Origin: Bog-473 sp963751335
GTDB taxonomy: Bacteria; Actinomycetota; Acidimicrobiia; Acidimicrobiales; RAAP-2
Length of the DNA: 64,000 nucleotides
Assembly: GCA_963751335.1 (NCBI GenBank)
Contig: CAVVUB010000004.1
Coordinates: 310,001 to 374,000 of the forward strand
Reading direction: 5' to 3'
The translations under genes and the position numbers were made by a program. The notes beneath the pieces were generated by a model, which did not search any database, had not been told where the DNA came from, and saw nothing but the letters and a program-made list of their open reading frames with translations. Of the stretch, positions 9,714 through 18,277 are shown piece after piece. Numbering within the stretch: position 1 is the first letter of the stretch; every line of letters begins with the position of its first letter.

Positions 9714-9795
9714 GGGGAGAACCTTCCTTGCAAGGCCGCGGTGCAACCACCAGCTGGACCTTCACGAACGGACCTAAAGGTTAGCATCCCCTGCC

Positions 9796-11466
9796 ATGAG
9801 CTCCCCGGCGACCCTGGGCGCCGACGATCTACGAGCCGTCATGGGGGGCTACCGCGATGCGCTCCGCCTCCATCAGGCCGACATCAACCGTCTGAACGTC
9901 TACCCCGTCCCCGACGGCGATACGGGCACGAACATGGCCCTCACCCTCGAAGCGGTGGTCAGCGAGCTCGAGGGGGTCGACTCGGGATCCGGCCTCCCCG
10001 AGGTCTGCAAGGCCATCGGGCACGGGTCGCTCATGGGAGCACGGGGGAACTCGGGTGTCATCCTCTCGCAGCTCCTGCGGGGCATGAGCGAGTGCATGGC
10101 GGGGTCCGCCGGGGGCGCCGTGAGCCCCGAGACCCTGACCGAGGCGATCGCCCATGCCTCGGACCTGGCCCGCAAGGCGGTGGTGCGCCCGGTCGAGGGC
10201 ACCATCCTGACCGTGGCCGCCGCGGCGGCGACCGGCGCGGCGCGGGGTTCCGGACTGGTCGAAGTGGTCGAGAGTGCACGCTCGGAGGCGGCCGACGCCC
10301 TGGCTCGCACACCCGAAATGCTCCCCGTCCTGGCCCAGGCCGGGGTGGTCGACGCCGGCGGCACCGGCTTTCTCTTGTTGCTCGATGCCTTCCTCCTGGT
10401 ACTCGACGGTCGTCCGCTGCCCGAGCCGGCGGGAGGACCCGGCCCCGATCTCTCGAAGCTGAGCGCCGGCTCCGCCCCCGACCCGTCGGAGGGCGGCCTG
10501 CACGCGGTCGGCGATCTCCGCTACGAGGTCATGTACCTGCTGGCCGCGCCCGACGACTCCATCGAAGGGTTCAAGGACGTGTGGGCCGGTATCGGCGACT
10601 CGATCGTGGTCGTCGGGGGCGACGGCATGTGGAACTGCCACATCCACACCGATGACGTCGGTGGGGCCATCGAGGCCGCGATCGAAATCGGCCGGCCGCA
10701 GCGGATCCGGGTCACCGACCTCGAAGAGCAGGTCGAAGAGGAGCGCTGGGTGCGCGAGAACGTGGGCGCGCCGGGTGCGGGCCCCTCGGTCGAGGGCATG
10801 GGACCGGTGCCGGCCACCAGCGTCGTGGCCGTGGTGTCGGGCGACGGCATCGGACGCATCTTCCGCTCGCTCGGCGTCCACCACCTGGTGGTGGGGGGCC
10901 AGACCATGAACCCGGCCACGGCCGATCTGGTGAAGGCCGTGGAGTCGGTCGGGTCCGGTGAGGTCGTGATCCTGCCCAACAACAAGAACATCCGGCCGGT
11001 CGCCGACCAGGTCGACGCGCTCACCGACAAGACGGTGCGGGTCGTGGCGACCGGCTCGACCGTGGAGGGGTTCGCCGCGCTGTTGGCCTACGACCCGGCG
11101 GCCCGGGCGGACACCAATGCGGCTGCCATGGCCGAATCGGCCGCCCGGGTGGTGCCGGCCGAGGTGACCAGGGCCGTGCGCGACTCGACGACCGACGCCG
11201 GTGAGGTGCGGGAGGGCGACTTCATCGGGATCTCGCGTGACGGCGTGGTGGCCATCGCCGACAATGTGGTCGTGTGCACCCGCCTTCTGCTGAGCCGCCT
11301 GCTCGAGGACTCCCATGAGCTCGTGACCCTCATCGAGGGCGAGGGTGCCCGGGTGGCCGACACCCGACGCATCGAAGAATGGCTGTCCGAGGAGCACCCC
11401 GACGTCGCGCTCGAGGTGCACCAGGGTGGGCAGCCCCTCTACCCCTACCTGCTCGGGATTGAGTAG
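9796..11466 (+). CDS. DAK2-domain protein, FakA-like fatty-acid kinase subunit
   Basis: A 556-residue protein with an N-terminal DAK2 phosphatase/kinase domain (NRLNVYPVPDGDTGTNMALT, KAIGHGSLMGARGNSGVILS, VEGTILTVAAAAATGA). The middle and C-terminal domain is of the YloV/FakA type (GDGIGRIFRSLGVHHLVVGGQ, ILPNNKNIRPVADQV). In Firmicutes FakA phosphorylates fatty acids held by FakB (DegV). The family is common in actinobacteria next to recG, as here: recG starts inside the last codons. No FakB gene is visible in this window. Family assignment is firm; the substrate is inferred. Confidence 0.85.
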   Translation: MSSPATLGADDLRAVMGGYRDALRLHQADINRLNVYPVPDGDTGTNMALTLEAVVSELEGVDSGSGLPEVCKAIGHGSLMGARGNSGVILSQLLRGMSECMAGSAGGAVSPETLTEAIAHASDLARKAVVRPVEGTILTVAAAAATGAARGSGLVEVVESARSEAADALARTPEMLPVLAQAGVVDAGGTGFLLLLDAFLLVLDGRPLPEPAGGPGPDLSKLSAGSAPDPSEGGLHAVGDLRYEVMYLLAAPDDSIEGFKDVWAGIGDSIVVVGGDGMWNCHIHTDDVGGAIEAAIEIGRPQRIRVTDLEEQVEEERWVRENVGAPGAGPSVEGMGPVPATSVVAVVSGDGIGRIFRSLGVHHLVVGGQTMNPATADLVKAVESVGSGEVVILPNNKNIRPVADQVDALTDKTVRVVATGSTVEGFAALLAYDPAARADTNAAAMAESAARVVPAEVTRAVRDSTTDAGEVREGDFIGISRDGVVAIADNVVVCTRLLLSRLLEDSHELVTLIEGEGARVADTRRIEEWLSEEHPDVALEVHQGGQPLYPYLLGIE

Positions 11467-13615
11467 CCGCCGTTCTCTGCGCGACCTGAGCGAGCGGCCC
11501 GTTTCGGTCCTCGACCGGGTCTCGGAGCGCCGGGTCGAGAACTTGGCCCAGTTCGGGGTCGACACCGTCCTCGACCTCCTGACGACGTACCCGCGTCGCT
11601 ACATCGATCGGACCCGCCAGGCGGACGTGACGGACCTGAACGTCGGCGACGAGGCGGCCGTACTGGCGACCGTGCAGTCGGCCCGTGCACGGCGTTCCAA
11701 GCAGGGACGGGCCGTGGTCGACGTGGTGGTGCGCGACGACACGGGACGGCTGGCCATCGTCTTCTTCAATCAGCCTTGGCGGGCCAAACAGCTCGAGGTG
11801 GGGACCGAGGCCATCTTCTTCGGCAAGGTGGGGGAGTACCGAGGGACCCGTCAGATGGTCAACCCGGTCGTCGATGTCGTGGCCGCCATGACGCCGGGGC
11901 GCCGGACGCTGAGGATCCTCCCGGTGTACCCGGCGTCGGCCAAGTCCGGGCTCACCAGCTGGGAGATCGGGAACTTCATCGAGGAGGCGCTGAGTCGGGC
12001 CGGGGAGTTCCTCGACCCGTTGCCCCCGACCTGGCGCGACGAGCTCGACCTGTGGGGGCGCACGGAGGCCTTCGGGGCCATCCACGTGCCCGAGTCGCTC
12101 GATGTGGTGGCCCCGGCCCGGCGGAGGCTGGTCTTCGACGAGTTGTTCCGGCTGCAGCTCGCTCTGGTGTTGCGCCGCCGGGCCTTCGAGGTCAACGCCC
12201 GGGCCCTGCACCATGACGTCTCGCCCCGGGAGGTCACCGGTACGGTCGCGGGGACTCTGGTGGCCCGGTTCCTCGCCGGGCTGCCCTACCAACTCACGAC
12301 GGCGCAACGCCAGGCTCTGGCGGTCATCGTCGCCGACATGGCGGGCCCCTTCCCGATGCACCGCCTGCTCCAGGGCGACGTCGGCTCGGGCAAGACCGTG
12401 GTGGCCGTGGCCGCACTCCTGGCGGCCGCCCAGAGCGGGCATCAGGGCGCGTTGATGGTGCCGACCGAGGTGCTGGCGGAGCAGCACTTCGCCGCCGTGC
12501 GCGCCTTGCTGGGCGATCTCGAGGGCCCCGGTGGCATGGCCGGCGGGGACGTGCGGGTCGAGCTCCTCACGAGCAAGGTCAAGGGCAGGGCGCGCACGGC
12601 CGTCCTCGAGGGCCTCCGCTGGGGCGGCGTCGGCCTGGTCGTGGGTACTCATGCCTTGCTGACCGAGGAGGTGATCTTCCGCTCGCTCGGCTGCGTCGTG
12701 ATCGACGAGCAACACCGCTTCGGCGTCGAGCAACGGGCCACCCTCCGCAGCAAGGGTGCGGACGGCGACCCTGACCTCCTGGTCATGACGGCGACGCCCA
12801 TCCCACGCACCGCCGCCATGGTGATCTTCGGCGACCTCGATCTCACGACGCTCGACGAGTTGCCGCCGGGGCGCATCCCGGTGACGACGACCTGGCTGCC
12901 CGGGGACCGGGCGAGCACGGCCGAGGGGGCCTGGGAGCGGGTGCGCTCGGAGGTGGCGGCGGGACACCGGGCCTTCGTGGTCTGCCCGTTGGTCGAGGGA
13001 TCGCCCCGGGTCGAGGCGAAGTCGGCCACCGAGGAGTTCGAACGCCTGGCCGCCGGTGAGCTGGGCGGCCTCAAGGTCGGCCTGATGCACGGGCAGATGG
13101 CGAGCGCCGCCCGAGAAGAGGTGATGGATCAGTTCCGCGCCGGCCGGCTCGAGGTGCTGGTGGCCACGACCGTCATCGAAGTCGGCGTCGACGTCCCCCA
13201 AGCCACCGTGATGGTCATCGAGAGCGCGGACCGCTTCGGGATCGCCCAGCTGCACCAGCTGCGGGGGCGGGTCGGCCGCGGCGCGGACGCCAGCTGGTGC
13301 TACCTCCTCGGTGGCGAAGAGGGGAACGAGCGCCTGGCCGCCGTGGCCGGTTCGAGCGACGGCTTCGAGCTGGCCGAGGACGACCTGCGCCTGCGCGGCG
13401 AAGGGACCCTGCTCGGTGCCCGCCAAAAGGGCGAGAGCGACCTCCGACTGGCTTCGCTGAGCGACCCCGGCGACCTGGCGTTGCTGGAAGAGGCGCGCCG
13501 GGTGGCCGAGGTGCTGGTCGGTGAGGATCCCGTGCTCGAGTCGCACCCCGATCTGGCCGACGAGGTCAAGTTGCTCTTGAGCGAGGACGAGGGCCAGTAC
13601 TTGTTCAAGAGCTAG
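11459..13615 (+). CDS. recG: ATP-dependent DNA helicase RecG
   Basis: Branch-migrating helicase that remodels stalled forks and Holliday junctions. The N-terminal wedge/OB region includes LLTTYPRRYIDRT and FFNQPWRAKQLEVG. Superfamily 2 motifs follow: Walker A GDVGSGKTVVAVAAL (about residue 305), the DExH-like VIDEQHRFGVEQR (about 415), MTATPIPRTAA, and motif VI LHQLRGRVGRG (about 600). The C-terminus EARRVAEVLVGEDPVL is typical. No ATG or GTG fits the start; TTG at 11459 overlaps the end of the DAK2 gene by eight bases and yields 718 residues, normal for RecG. Translational coupling to the upstream gene is likely. Confidence 0.93.
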   Translation: MSSRRSLRDLSERPVSVLDRVSERRVENLAQFGVDTVLDLLTTYPRRYIDRTRQADVTDLNVGDEAAVLATVQSARARRSKQGRAVVDVVVRDDTGRLAIVFFNQPWRAKQLEVGTEAIFFGKVGEYRGTRQMVNPVVDVVAAMTPGRRTLRILPVYPASAKSGLTSWEIGNFIEEALSRAGEFLDPLPPTWRDELDLWGRTEAFGAIHVPESLDVVAPARRRLVFDELFRLQLALVLRRRAFEVNARALHHDVSPREVTGTVAGTLVARFLAGLPYQLTTAQRQALAVIVADMAGPFPMHRLLQGDVGSGKTVVAVAALLAAAQSGHQGALMVPTEVLAEQHFAAVRALLGDLEGPGGMAGGDVRVELLTSKVKGRARTAVLEGLRWGGVGLVVGTHALLTEEVIFRSLGCVVIDEQHRFGVEQRATLRSKGADGDPDLLVMTATPIPRTAAMVIFGDLDLTTLDELPPGRIPVTTTWLPGDRASTAEGAWERVRSEVAAGHRAFVVCPLVEGSPRVEAKSATEEFERLAAGELGGLKVGLMHGQMASAAREEVMDQFRAGRLEVLVATTVIEVGVDVPQATVMVIESADRFGIAQLHQLRGRVGRGADASWCYLLGGEEGNERLAAVAGSSDGFELAEDDLRLRGEGTLLGARQKGESDLRLASLSDPGDLALLEEARRVAEVLVGEDPVLESHPDLADEVKLLLSEDEGQYLFKS

Positions 13616-13759
13616 AGCCGGCCCGCTCATGACCCCTGCGCCGAACTTTACGGCGGGCTCGGGCGCCACTCACGTTCAACTTGTGCGTATCCTTAGCCCG
13701 CTGGGGCGGCGTCTCAGGCGGTACTGCCGCCGGAAGCGCCTACGAACGGAGGGGGATCC

Positions 13760-15826
13760 ATGCAGACCAACCATGCGGGCCGCGTACGACCGAGCGCTGT
13801 TTTCCTGGCGGCGACCGGCGCGCTCGTATTCGGATTGGTAGGGCCCGGTCTCACGACGGCGCCGCCGGCGGGAGCGGTCACGCCCGCGCCCGCGGCGACG
13901 GCATACGTGGTCAACAACCAATCCGACAACGTGACCCCGATCGACACCGCCACCAACACCGCCGGCACCCCCATCTTCGTGGGGAGCCGTCCCTCGGCCA
14001 TCGCCATCACCCCCGACGGCAAGACCGCCTACGTGACCAACAGCTCTTCCGACAACGTGAGCCCCCTCGCCACCGCCACCAACACCGTCGGCACCCCCAT
14101 CGCGGTGGGGACGAAACCCGAAGCGATCGCCATCACCCCCGACGGCAAGACCGCCTACGTGGTCAACGCGGAATCCGACAACGTGACGCCCATCGCCACC
14201 GCCACCAACACCGCCGGCACCCCCATCCCGGTGGGGCCCGACCCATTGGGCATCGCCATCACCCCCGACGGCAAGACCGCCTACGTGACCAACAACGGTG
14301 GCCTCACGGTGACCCCCATCGTCATCGCCACCAACACCCCCGGCACCACCATCCAAGTGGGGGCCTTTCCCTTCGGCATCGCCATCACCCCCGACGGCAA
14401 GACCGCCTACGTGGCCAACCTGGGCGGCGCCTCGGTGACCCCCATCGCCATCGCCACCAACACCGCCGGCACATCCATCCCGGTGGGAACTGACCCCGAA
14501 AGCATCGCCATCACCCCCGACGGCACGACCGCCTATGTGGGCGACAACGCCTCCAACGCGGTGACGCCCATCGACATCGCCACCAACACCGCGGGCACGC
14601 CCATCTTCAAGCACAAGCCCACGGGCATCGCCATCAGCCCCGACGGCACAACCGCGTATGTGGCCAGCTCCGCCTTGGGCACCGTGACGCCCATCGCGAC
14701 CGCGACCGGCGTCGCCGGGACCCCGGTCGACGTGGGGACCAGGCCCCTCGGCCTCGCCATCACCCCCGACCAGGCGCCCACGGCCTCGTTCACGGCCACG
14801 TCGGCGCCCCCTGGTTCGGCCACCTCTTTCGACGCCTCGACATCGATCGCCCACTTCGGGACCATCGCCAGCTACGCCTGGATCTTCGGTGACGGCGCCA
14901 CCGCCACGACGACCACGGCGACAGTCACCCACACCTACATCGCCTCGGGCTCCTACCCCGTCACCTTGACGGTGACCGACTCGACCGGAACCTCCACCAC
15001 CCAGGTCTTCACCGGTCAGACCATGAGCAGAAACGGGGGACCGTCAGCGACCACCACTCACGCCGTCACGATCGCGGGGGCCGGATACGACCTGGTGGCC
15101 GCCGACGGCGGCATCTTCAACTTCAACGTCCCGTTCTTCGGCTCGGCCGGCTCCATCCACCTGAACAAGCCGGTGGTCGGGATGGCGGCCACGCCTGACG
15201 GGAAGGGCTACTGGCTGGTGGCCTCCGACGGCGGCGTCTTCACCTACGGCGACGCCGGCTTCTTCGGCTCGGCCGGCTCCGTCCATCTGAACCAGCCCAT
15301 CGTGGGCATGGCGGCCACGCCTGACGGGAAGGGCTACTGGCTGGTGGCCTCCGACGGCGGCATCTTCACCTACGGCGACGCCGGCTTCTTGGGCTCGGCC
15401 GGCTCCGTCCATCTGAACAAGCCGGTGGTCGGGATGGCGGCCACGCCCGACGGAAAGGGCTACTGGCTGGTGGCCTCCGACGGCGGCATCTTCACCTACG
15501 GCGACGCCGGCTTCTTGGGCTCGGGCGGCTCCGTCCATCTGAACAAGCCGGTGGTCGGGATGGCGGCCACGCCCGACGGAAAGGGCTACTGGCTGGTGGC
15601 CTCCGACGGTGGGATCTTCACCTACGGCGACGCCGGCTTCTTCGGTTCGGCCGGCTCCGTCCACCTGAACAAGCCCGTGGTCGGTATGGCGCCCGACGGC
15701 AGCACCGGCTACTGGCTGGTCGCCTCCGACGGTGGCATCTTCACCTACGGCGCCGCGCCCTTCCTGGGCTCCATGGGCGGGAAGCCCCTGAACGCCGCGG
15801 TGGTGGGGATGGCCGCGAGCTCCTGA
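13760..15826 (+). CDS. Secreted YVTN beta-propeller / PKD / GYWLVASDGG-repeat protein
   Basis: A 688-residue exported protein. Residues 1-40 form a signal peptide (basic start, hydrophobic VFLAATGALVFGLVGPGL, then PPAGAV). Residues 49-340 hold seven YVTN-type repeats of 41-42 residues (core AIAITPDGKTAYV), the size of a seven-bladed propeller. Residues 341-425 form a PKD-like domain (PTASFTATS, YAWIFGDGATA, SYPVTLTVTDS). Residues 460-688 hold five further units of 41-42 residues plus partial ends (VVGMAATPDGKGYWLVASDG). The gene has its own strong ribosome site, GGAGGGGGATCC, before the ATG. No anchor or catalytic motif is seen. A role in adhesion or surface structure is a guess from the domain types. 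Confidence 0.8.
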   Translation: MQTNHAGRVRPSAVFLAATGALVFGLVGPGLTTAPPAGAVTPAPAATAYVVNNQSDNVTPIDTATNTAGTPIFVGSRPSAIAITPDGKTAYVTNSSSDNVSPLATATNTVGTPIAVGTKPEAIAITPDGKTAYVVNAESDNVTPIATATNTAGTPIPVGPDPLGIAITPDGKTAYVTNNGGLTVTPIVIATNTPGTTIQVGAFPFGIAITPDGKTAYVANLGGASVTPIAIATNTAGTSIPVGTDPESIAITPDGTTAYVGDNASNAVTPIDIATNTAGTPIFKHKPTGIAISPDGTTAYVASSALGTVTPIATATGVAGTPVDVGTRPLGLAITPDQAPTASFTATSAPPGSATSFDASTSIAHFGTIASYAWIFGDGATATTTTATVTHTYIASGSYPVTLTVTDSTGTSTTQVFTGQTMSRNGGPSATTTHAVTIAGAGYDLVAADGGIFNFNVPFFGSAGSIHLNKPVVGMAATPDGKGYWLVASDGGVFTYGDAGFFGSAGSVHLNQPIVGMAATPDGKGYWLVASDGGIFTYGDAGFLGSAGSVHLNKPVVGMAATPDGKGYWLVASDGGIFTYGDAGFLGSGGSVHLNKPVVGMAATPDGKGYWLVASDGGIFTYGDAGFFGSAGSVHLNKPVVGMAPDGSTGYWLVASDGGIFTYGAAPFLGSMGGKPLNAAVVGMAASS
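13904..14776 (+). repeat. Seven 126-bp units encoding YVTN propeller blades
   Basis: The DNA repeats with a 126-base period (units start at 13904, 14030, 14156, 14282, 14408 and 14534; the sixth is 123 bases, the seventh starts at 14657). The segment encoding ITPDGKTAYV is nearly identical from unit to unit, while the blade faces vary. Confidence 0.85.
15140..15766 (+). repeat. Five near-identical 126-bp units encoding GYWLVASDGG repeats
   Basis: Units start at 15140, 15266, 15392, 15518 and 15644 (the last is 123 bases). Units two to four differ at only a few bases, far less than the upstream YVTN units, which suggests recent duplication or gene conversion. A partial unit precedes and another follows the array. 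Confidence 0.85.
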
Positions 15827-15831
15827 TCAGC

Positions 15832-15848
15832 GGCGCTCTTCGGGCGCC
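15832..15848 (+). terminator. Candidate hairpin after the repeat-protein gene
   Basis: GGCGC, a seven-base loop and GCGCC form a perfect five-pair stem starting six bases after the stop codon. There is no U-tract. Its position between the secreted-protein gene and the rsmD operon suits a terminator. Confidence 0.35.
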
Positions 15849-15920
15849 AACCCTGCCGCAAACCGGCTTCACGGAAAACCACTGGCGCACGTTCCTGCTC
15901 GAGAGGGGTTTCGCCGTAGG

Positions 15921-16466
15921 GTGAGCGGGATGCGGGTCATCGGAGGCCGGAGCCGGGGACGCCGGCTGGCGGCCAAGCTGCCCCGCAGCGTCCGGCCCAC
16001 CTCGGACCGGGTGCGCGAGTCGATCTTCGACATCCTCGGCTCTCTCGGTGGCGTCGACGGCCTCGACGTGGTCGATCTCTTCTGCGGCAGCGGGGCCCTG
16101 GGTGTCGAGGCTCTGTCGCGGGGCGCCTCCTCGGTCACCTTCGTGGACACCGACCCCAATGCGCTCGCCGCCGTCCGGGAGAACCTGGCCGCCGTCGGCC
16201 TGGCCGACGAGTCGGCCACCCTCGTCCGGGCGACACTGCCGGGCTGGCTCGACGCGGCACCGGGACGATCGTTCGATCTCGCGCTCTGCGACCCGCCGTA
16301 CGACTTCGAGGAATGGCCGCGCCTGCTCGTCGGGTTGCGGGCCGACCTCGCCGTCCTCGAATCGTCCGCCTCGATTCCCCTGAGCACGGGGTGGGTGGTC
16401 GCGAAGGAGCGCCGGTACGGCGGTACGCTCGTCACCGTGGTTCAGCGCACCAATTCCGACTCGTGA
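15921..16466 (+). CDS. rsmD: 16S rRNA (guanine966-N2)-methyltransferase RsmD
   Basis: SAM-dependent methyltransferase that acts on the small-subunit rRNA. The 181-residue protein shows the family start RVIGGRSRGRRL, the SAM loop VVDLFCGSGALGVEALSRGA, the acidic SAM contact VTFVDTDPNAL and the catalytic motif LCDPPYDF. GTG at 15921 and ATG at 15930 are both possible starts. It opens an operon: coaD begins four bases before its end. The rsmD-coaD pairing is widespread. Confidence 0.93.
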   Translation: MSGMRVIGGRSRGRRLAAKLPRSVRPTSDRVRESIFDILGSLGGVDGLDVVDLFCGSGALGVEALSRGASSVTFVDTDPNALAAVRENLAAVGLADESATLVRATLPGWLDAAPGRSFDLALCDPPYDFEEWPRLLVGLRADLAVLESSASIPLSTGWVVAKERRYGGTLVTVVQRTNSDS

Positions 16467-16963
16467 AGGTCGCCCTCTTCCCGGGATCTTTCGACCCCTT
16501 CCACAACGGGCATCTCGAGATCGTCGAGCGGGCCAGCCGGCTCTTCGACGAGGTGGTGGTGGCCGCGCTGCGCAACCCCCAGAAGAGCGCCCCGCTCTTC
16601 GACCTCGAAGAGCGCCAGACCATGCTGGAGAAGGTCACCGCGCACCTGCCCTCTGTGCGCATCGTCTCGGTGTCGACGCTGCTCGTCTACGTGGCCAGCG
16701 ATGTCGGCGCCTCGGCCATCGTCCGCGGTCTGCGGGCCGTCTCCGACTTCGAGACCGAGATGCAGATGGCCCAGATGAACAATCACCTCTCGGGTGTCGA
16801 GACCATTTTCATCCCGACCAGCTCGAAGTACTCCTTCGTCGCCTCCAAGCTCGTGCGCGAGGTGGCCCGCTTCGGGGGTGACGTCTCGGCCTTCGTGCCC
16901 GAAGTCGTGGCGGAGGCGCTGCGAGCCAAGTACGACGAGCGGCAGCGGGAGGGTGAGGACTGA
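16463..16963 (+). CDS. coaD: Phosphopantetheine adenylyltransferase
   Basis: Transfers AMP from ATP to 4'-phosphopantetheine, the penultimate step of coenzyme A synthesis. The 166 residues have the usual length. The N-terminal nucleotidyltransferase motif is GSFDPFHNGHLEIVERA, and the second motif is FIPTSSKYSFVASKLVREVA. The GTG start overlaps the rsmD stop (GTGA), showing coupled translation. The C-terminal FVPEVVAEALRAKY is typical. Confidence 0.96.
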   Translation: MKVALFPGSFDPFHNGHLEIVERASRLFDEVVVAALRNPQKSAPLFDLEERQTMLEKVTAHLPSVRIVSVSTLLVYVASDVGASAIVRGLRAVSDFETEMQMAQMNNHLSGVETIFIPTSSKYSFVASKLVREVARFGGDVSAFVPEVVAEALRAKYDERQREGED

Positions 16964-17529
16964 TGAGCGACCAGTTCCTCGACGTCGAGGAGGAGCAGCC
17001 GATTGCCGAAGTCGGCGTCGAGTCCATCCTCAACCAGTTGCTCGACGTCATGGCGGCGGCCAAATCGATGCCCCTCTCCTCCTCCGCCATGGTGTCGCGT
17101 GAGGAAGTCACCTCTCTCGTCAACGCCGCGCTCGAGGCGTTGCCCGAAGAACTGCGCCAGGCCCGTTGGCTCCTGCGCGAGCGCGAGGAGTTCATGGCCG
17201 AGCGCAGTCGCGAGGCCGAAGCACTGATGGACGAGGTCCGGGCGCAGGCCGAGCACATGGTGCAGCGGACCGAGATCGTGCGCCAGGCCAACTCGGTGGC
17301 CCAGCGCATCCTCGACGACGCCAACGAGGAAGCCCGGGCGCTTCGGCACCAGGCCGAGGATTTCGTGGACACCAAGCTTGCCGGTATGGAGATCGTGCTG
17401 GACCGGCTGACCCGCACCGTGCAGGCGGGCCGGGCCAAGCTGGCCGCCCCCCTCGTGGTGGGCTCTGGTCAGGAGGAAGAGGAAGCTGGGATTGAGGAGG
17501 ACGGCTTCTTCGATCAGGATCAATCCTGA
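16963..17529 (+). CDS. Coiled-coil DivIVA-like cytoplasmic protein
   Basis: A 188-residue, strongly charged protein without membrane segments. Residues 45-150 are rich in Glu, Arg, Ala and Gln with heptad-like spacing (EELRQARWLLREREEFMAER, ILDDANEEARALRHQAEDFV), pointing to a long coiled coil. The second half resembles DivIVA or ATP-synthase-b-like proteins encoded between coaD and the DUF177 gene in actinobacteria. ATG overlaps the coaD stop (TGATG) and its own stop overlaps the next start. The function is unknown; a role in cell-pole or envelope organisation is suggested only by similarity of type. Confidence 0.65.
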   Translation: MSDQFLDVEEEQPIAEVGVESILNQLLDVMAAAKSMPLSSSAMVSREEVTSLVNAALEALPEELRQARWLLREREEFMAERSREAEALMDEVRAQAEHMVQRTEIVRQANSVAQRILDDANEEARALRHQAEDFVDTKLAGMEIVLDRLTRTVQAGRAKLAAPLVVGSGQEEEEAGIEEDGFFDQDQS

Positions 17530-18047
17530 TGGCCGCCGATCCCTTCCTGGTTCACGTCGCCCGTCTGCGCCGGGCACCCGCCCGCCCCGAGCGCGTGGTG
17601 CGAAAAGGCGAGGTGGCGTTGGCCGGGCCCATGGACGGGGCCGGCATCGACCCGGGTCGCAGCGTGGTCCCGGTCGGGGCGAGCGCCGAGGTCGACCTCG
17701 AGCTGATCCCTTTCGAAGGCGGGATCGAGGCCCAGGGCACCGTCGGGGCCCCCTGGGTCGGCATCTGCCGTCGCTGCGCCGAGCCCGTCACGGGCCGGCT
17801 GGAGATCCGGGTGCACGAGCGCTTCGGTGACGACGCCGACGAGGACTTCTACCCGATCGTCGACGACACGATCGATCTCGGGCCGCTGGTGCGCGACGCC
17901 ATCGTCCTCGAGTTGCCCATGGCCCCCCTGTGCCGGGAGGACTGCGCCGGCCTGTGCTCGCAGTGCGGAGCCAACCGCAACGAGGGCGATTGCGGGTGCG
18001 TCGCCCCGGTCGATCCCCGATGGGCTAATCTCGACGCGCTCCGGTAG
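17529..18047 (+). CDS. DUF177 / YceD-family protein
   Basis: A 172-residue protein of the YceD family, which in E. coli is linked to 23S rRNA accumulation and is almost always encoded just before rpmF, as here. Cys pairs ICRRCAEPV and LCREDCAGLCSQCGANRN suggest metal binding in the C-terminal half. The acidic stretch DDADEDFYPIVDDTIDLGPL is the family core. ATG overlaps the stop of the upstream gene (TGATG). Confidence 0.85.
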   Translation: MAADPFLVHVARLRRAPARPERVVRKGEVALAGPMDGAGIDPGRSVVPVGASAEVDLELIPFEGGIEAQGTVGAPWVGICRRCAEPVTGRLEIRVHERFGDDADEDFYPIVDDTIDLGPLVRDAIVLELPMAPLCREDCAGLCSQCGANRNEGDCGCVAPVDPRWANLDALR

Positions 18048-18096
18048 TCGGCGGCGGCACCGGCGCACCCCACTCAACCGTTTTTGGAGACCCGTC

Positions 18097-18276
18097 ATGG
18101 CCGTCCCGAAGAAGAAGAAGTCCAAGGCCAAGGGCCGCTCCCACCAGGCCGGCGCTTGGCGGCTGTCCCGTCCGGCCCGCAGCGTGTGCCCGCACTGCCA
18201 GGCGGCCAAGACCCCGCACGTCGTGTGCCCCAATTGCGGCTGGTACAAGGGTCGCCAGGCGGTCGAGGTCGACTGA
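18097..18276 (+). CDS. rpmF: 50S ribosomal protein L32
   Basis: A 59-residue ribosomal protein with the signature MAVPKKKKSKAKGRSHQA and two zinc pairs, CPHCQ and CPNCGWYKG. ATG at 18097 is preceded by TTTTTGGAGA, a good ribosome site. It is cotranscribed with the YceD-family gene upstream and plsX one base downstream, a classic arrangement linking ribosome and lipid synthesis. Confidence 0.97.
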   Translation: MAVPKKKKSKAKGRSHQAGAWRLSRPARSVCPHCQAAKTPHVVCPNCGWYKGRQAVEVD

Positions 18277-18277
18277 C

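Noticed and set aside
11330..13669. A 779-codon open frame on the minus strand opposite recG, and similar long antisense frames opposite the DAK2 gene (9829-11565), smc (21958-23445), ffh (28906-30501) and the MFS gene (5762-6772)
   Set aside because: They mirror strong coding genes, have no recognisable domains and arise from third-position G/C bias, which removes stops on the opposite strand.
13904..15766. CRISPR or intergenic satellite repeats
   Set aside because: The 126-base periodicity is in frame inside one coding region and encodes 42-residue protein repeats.
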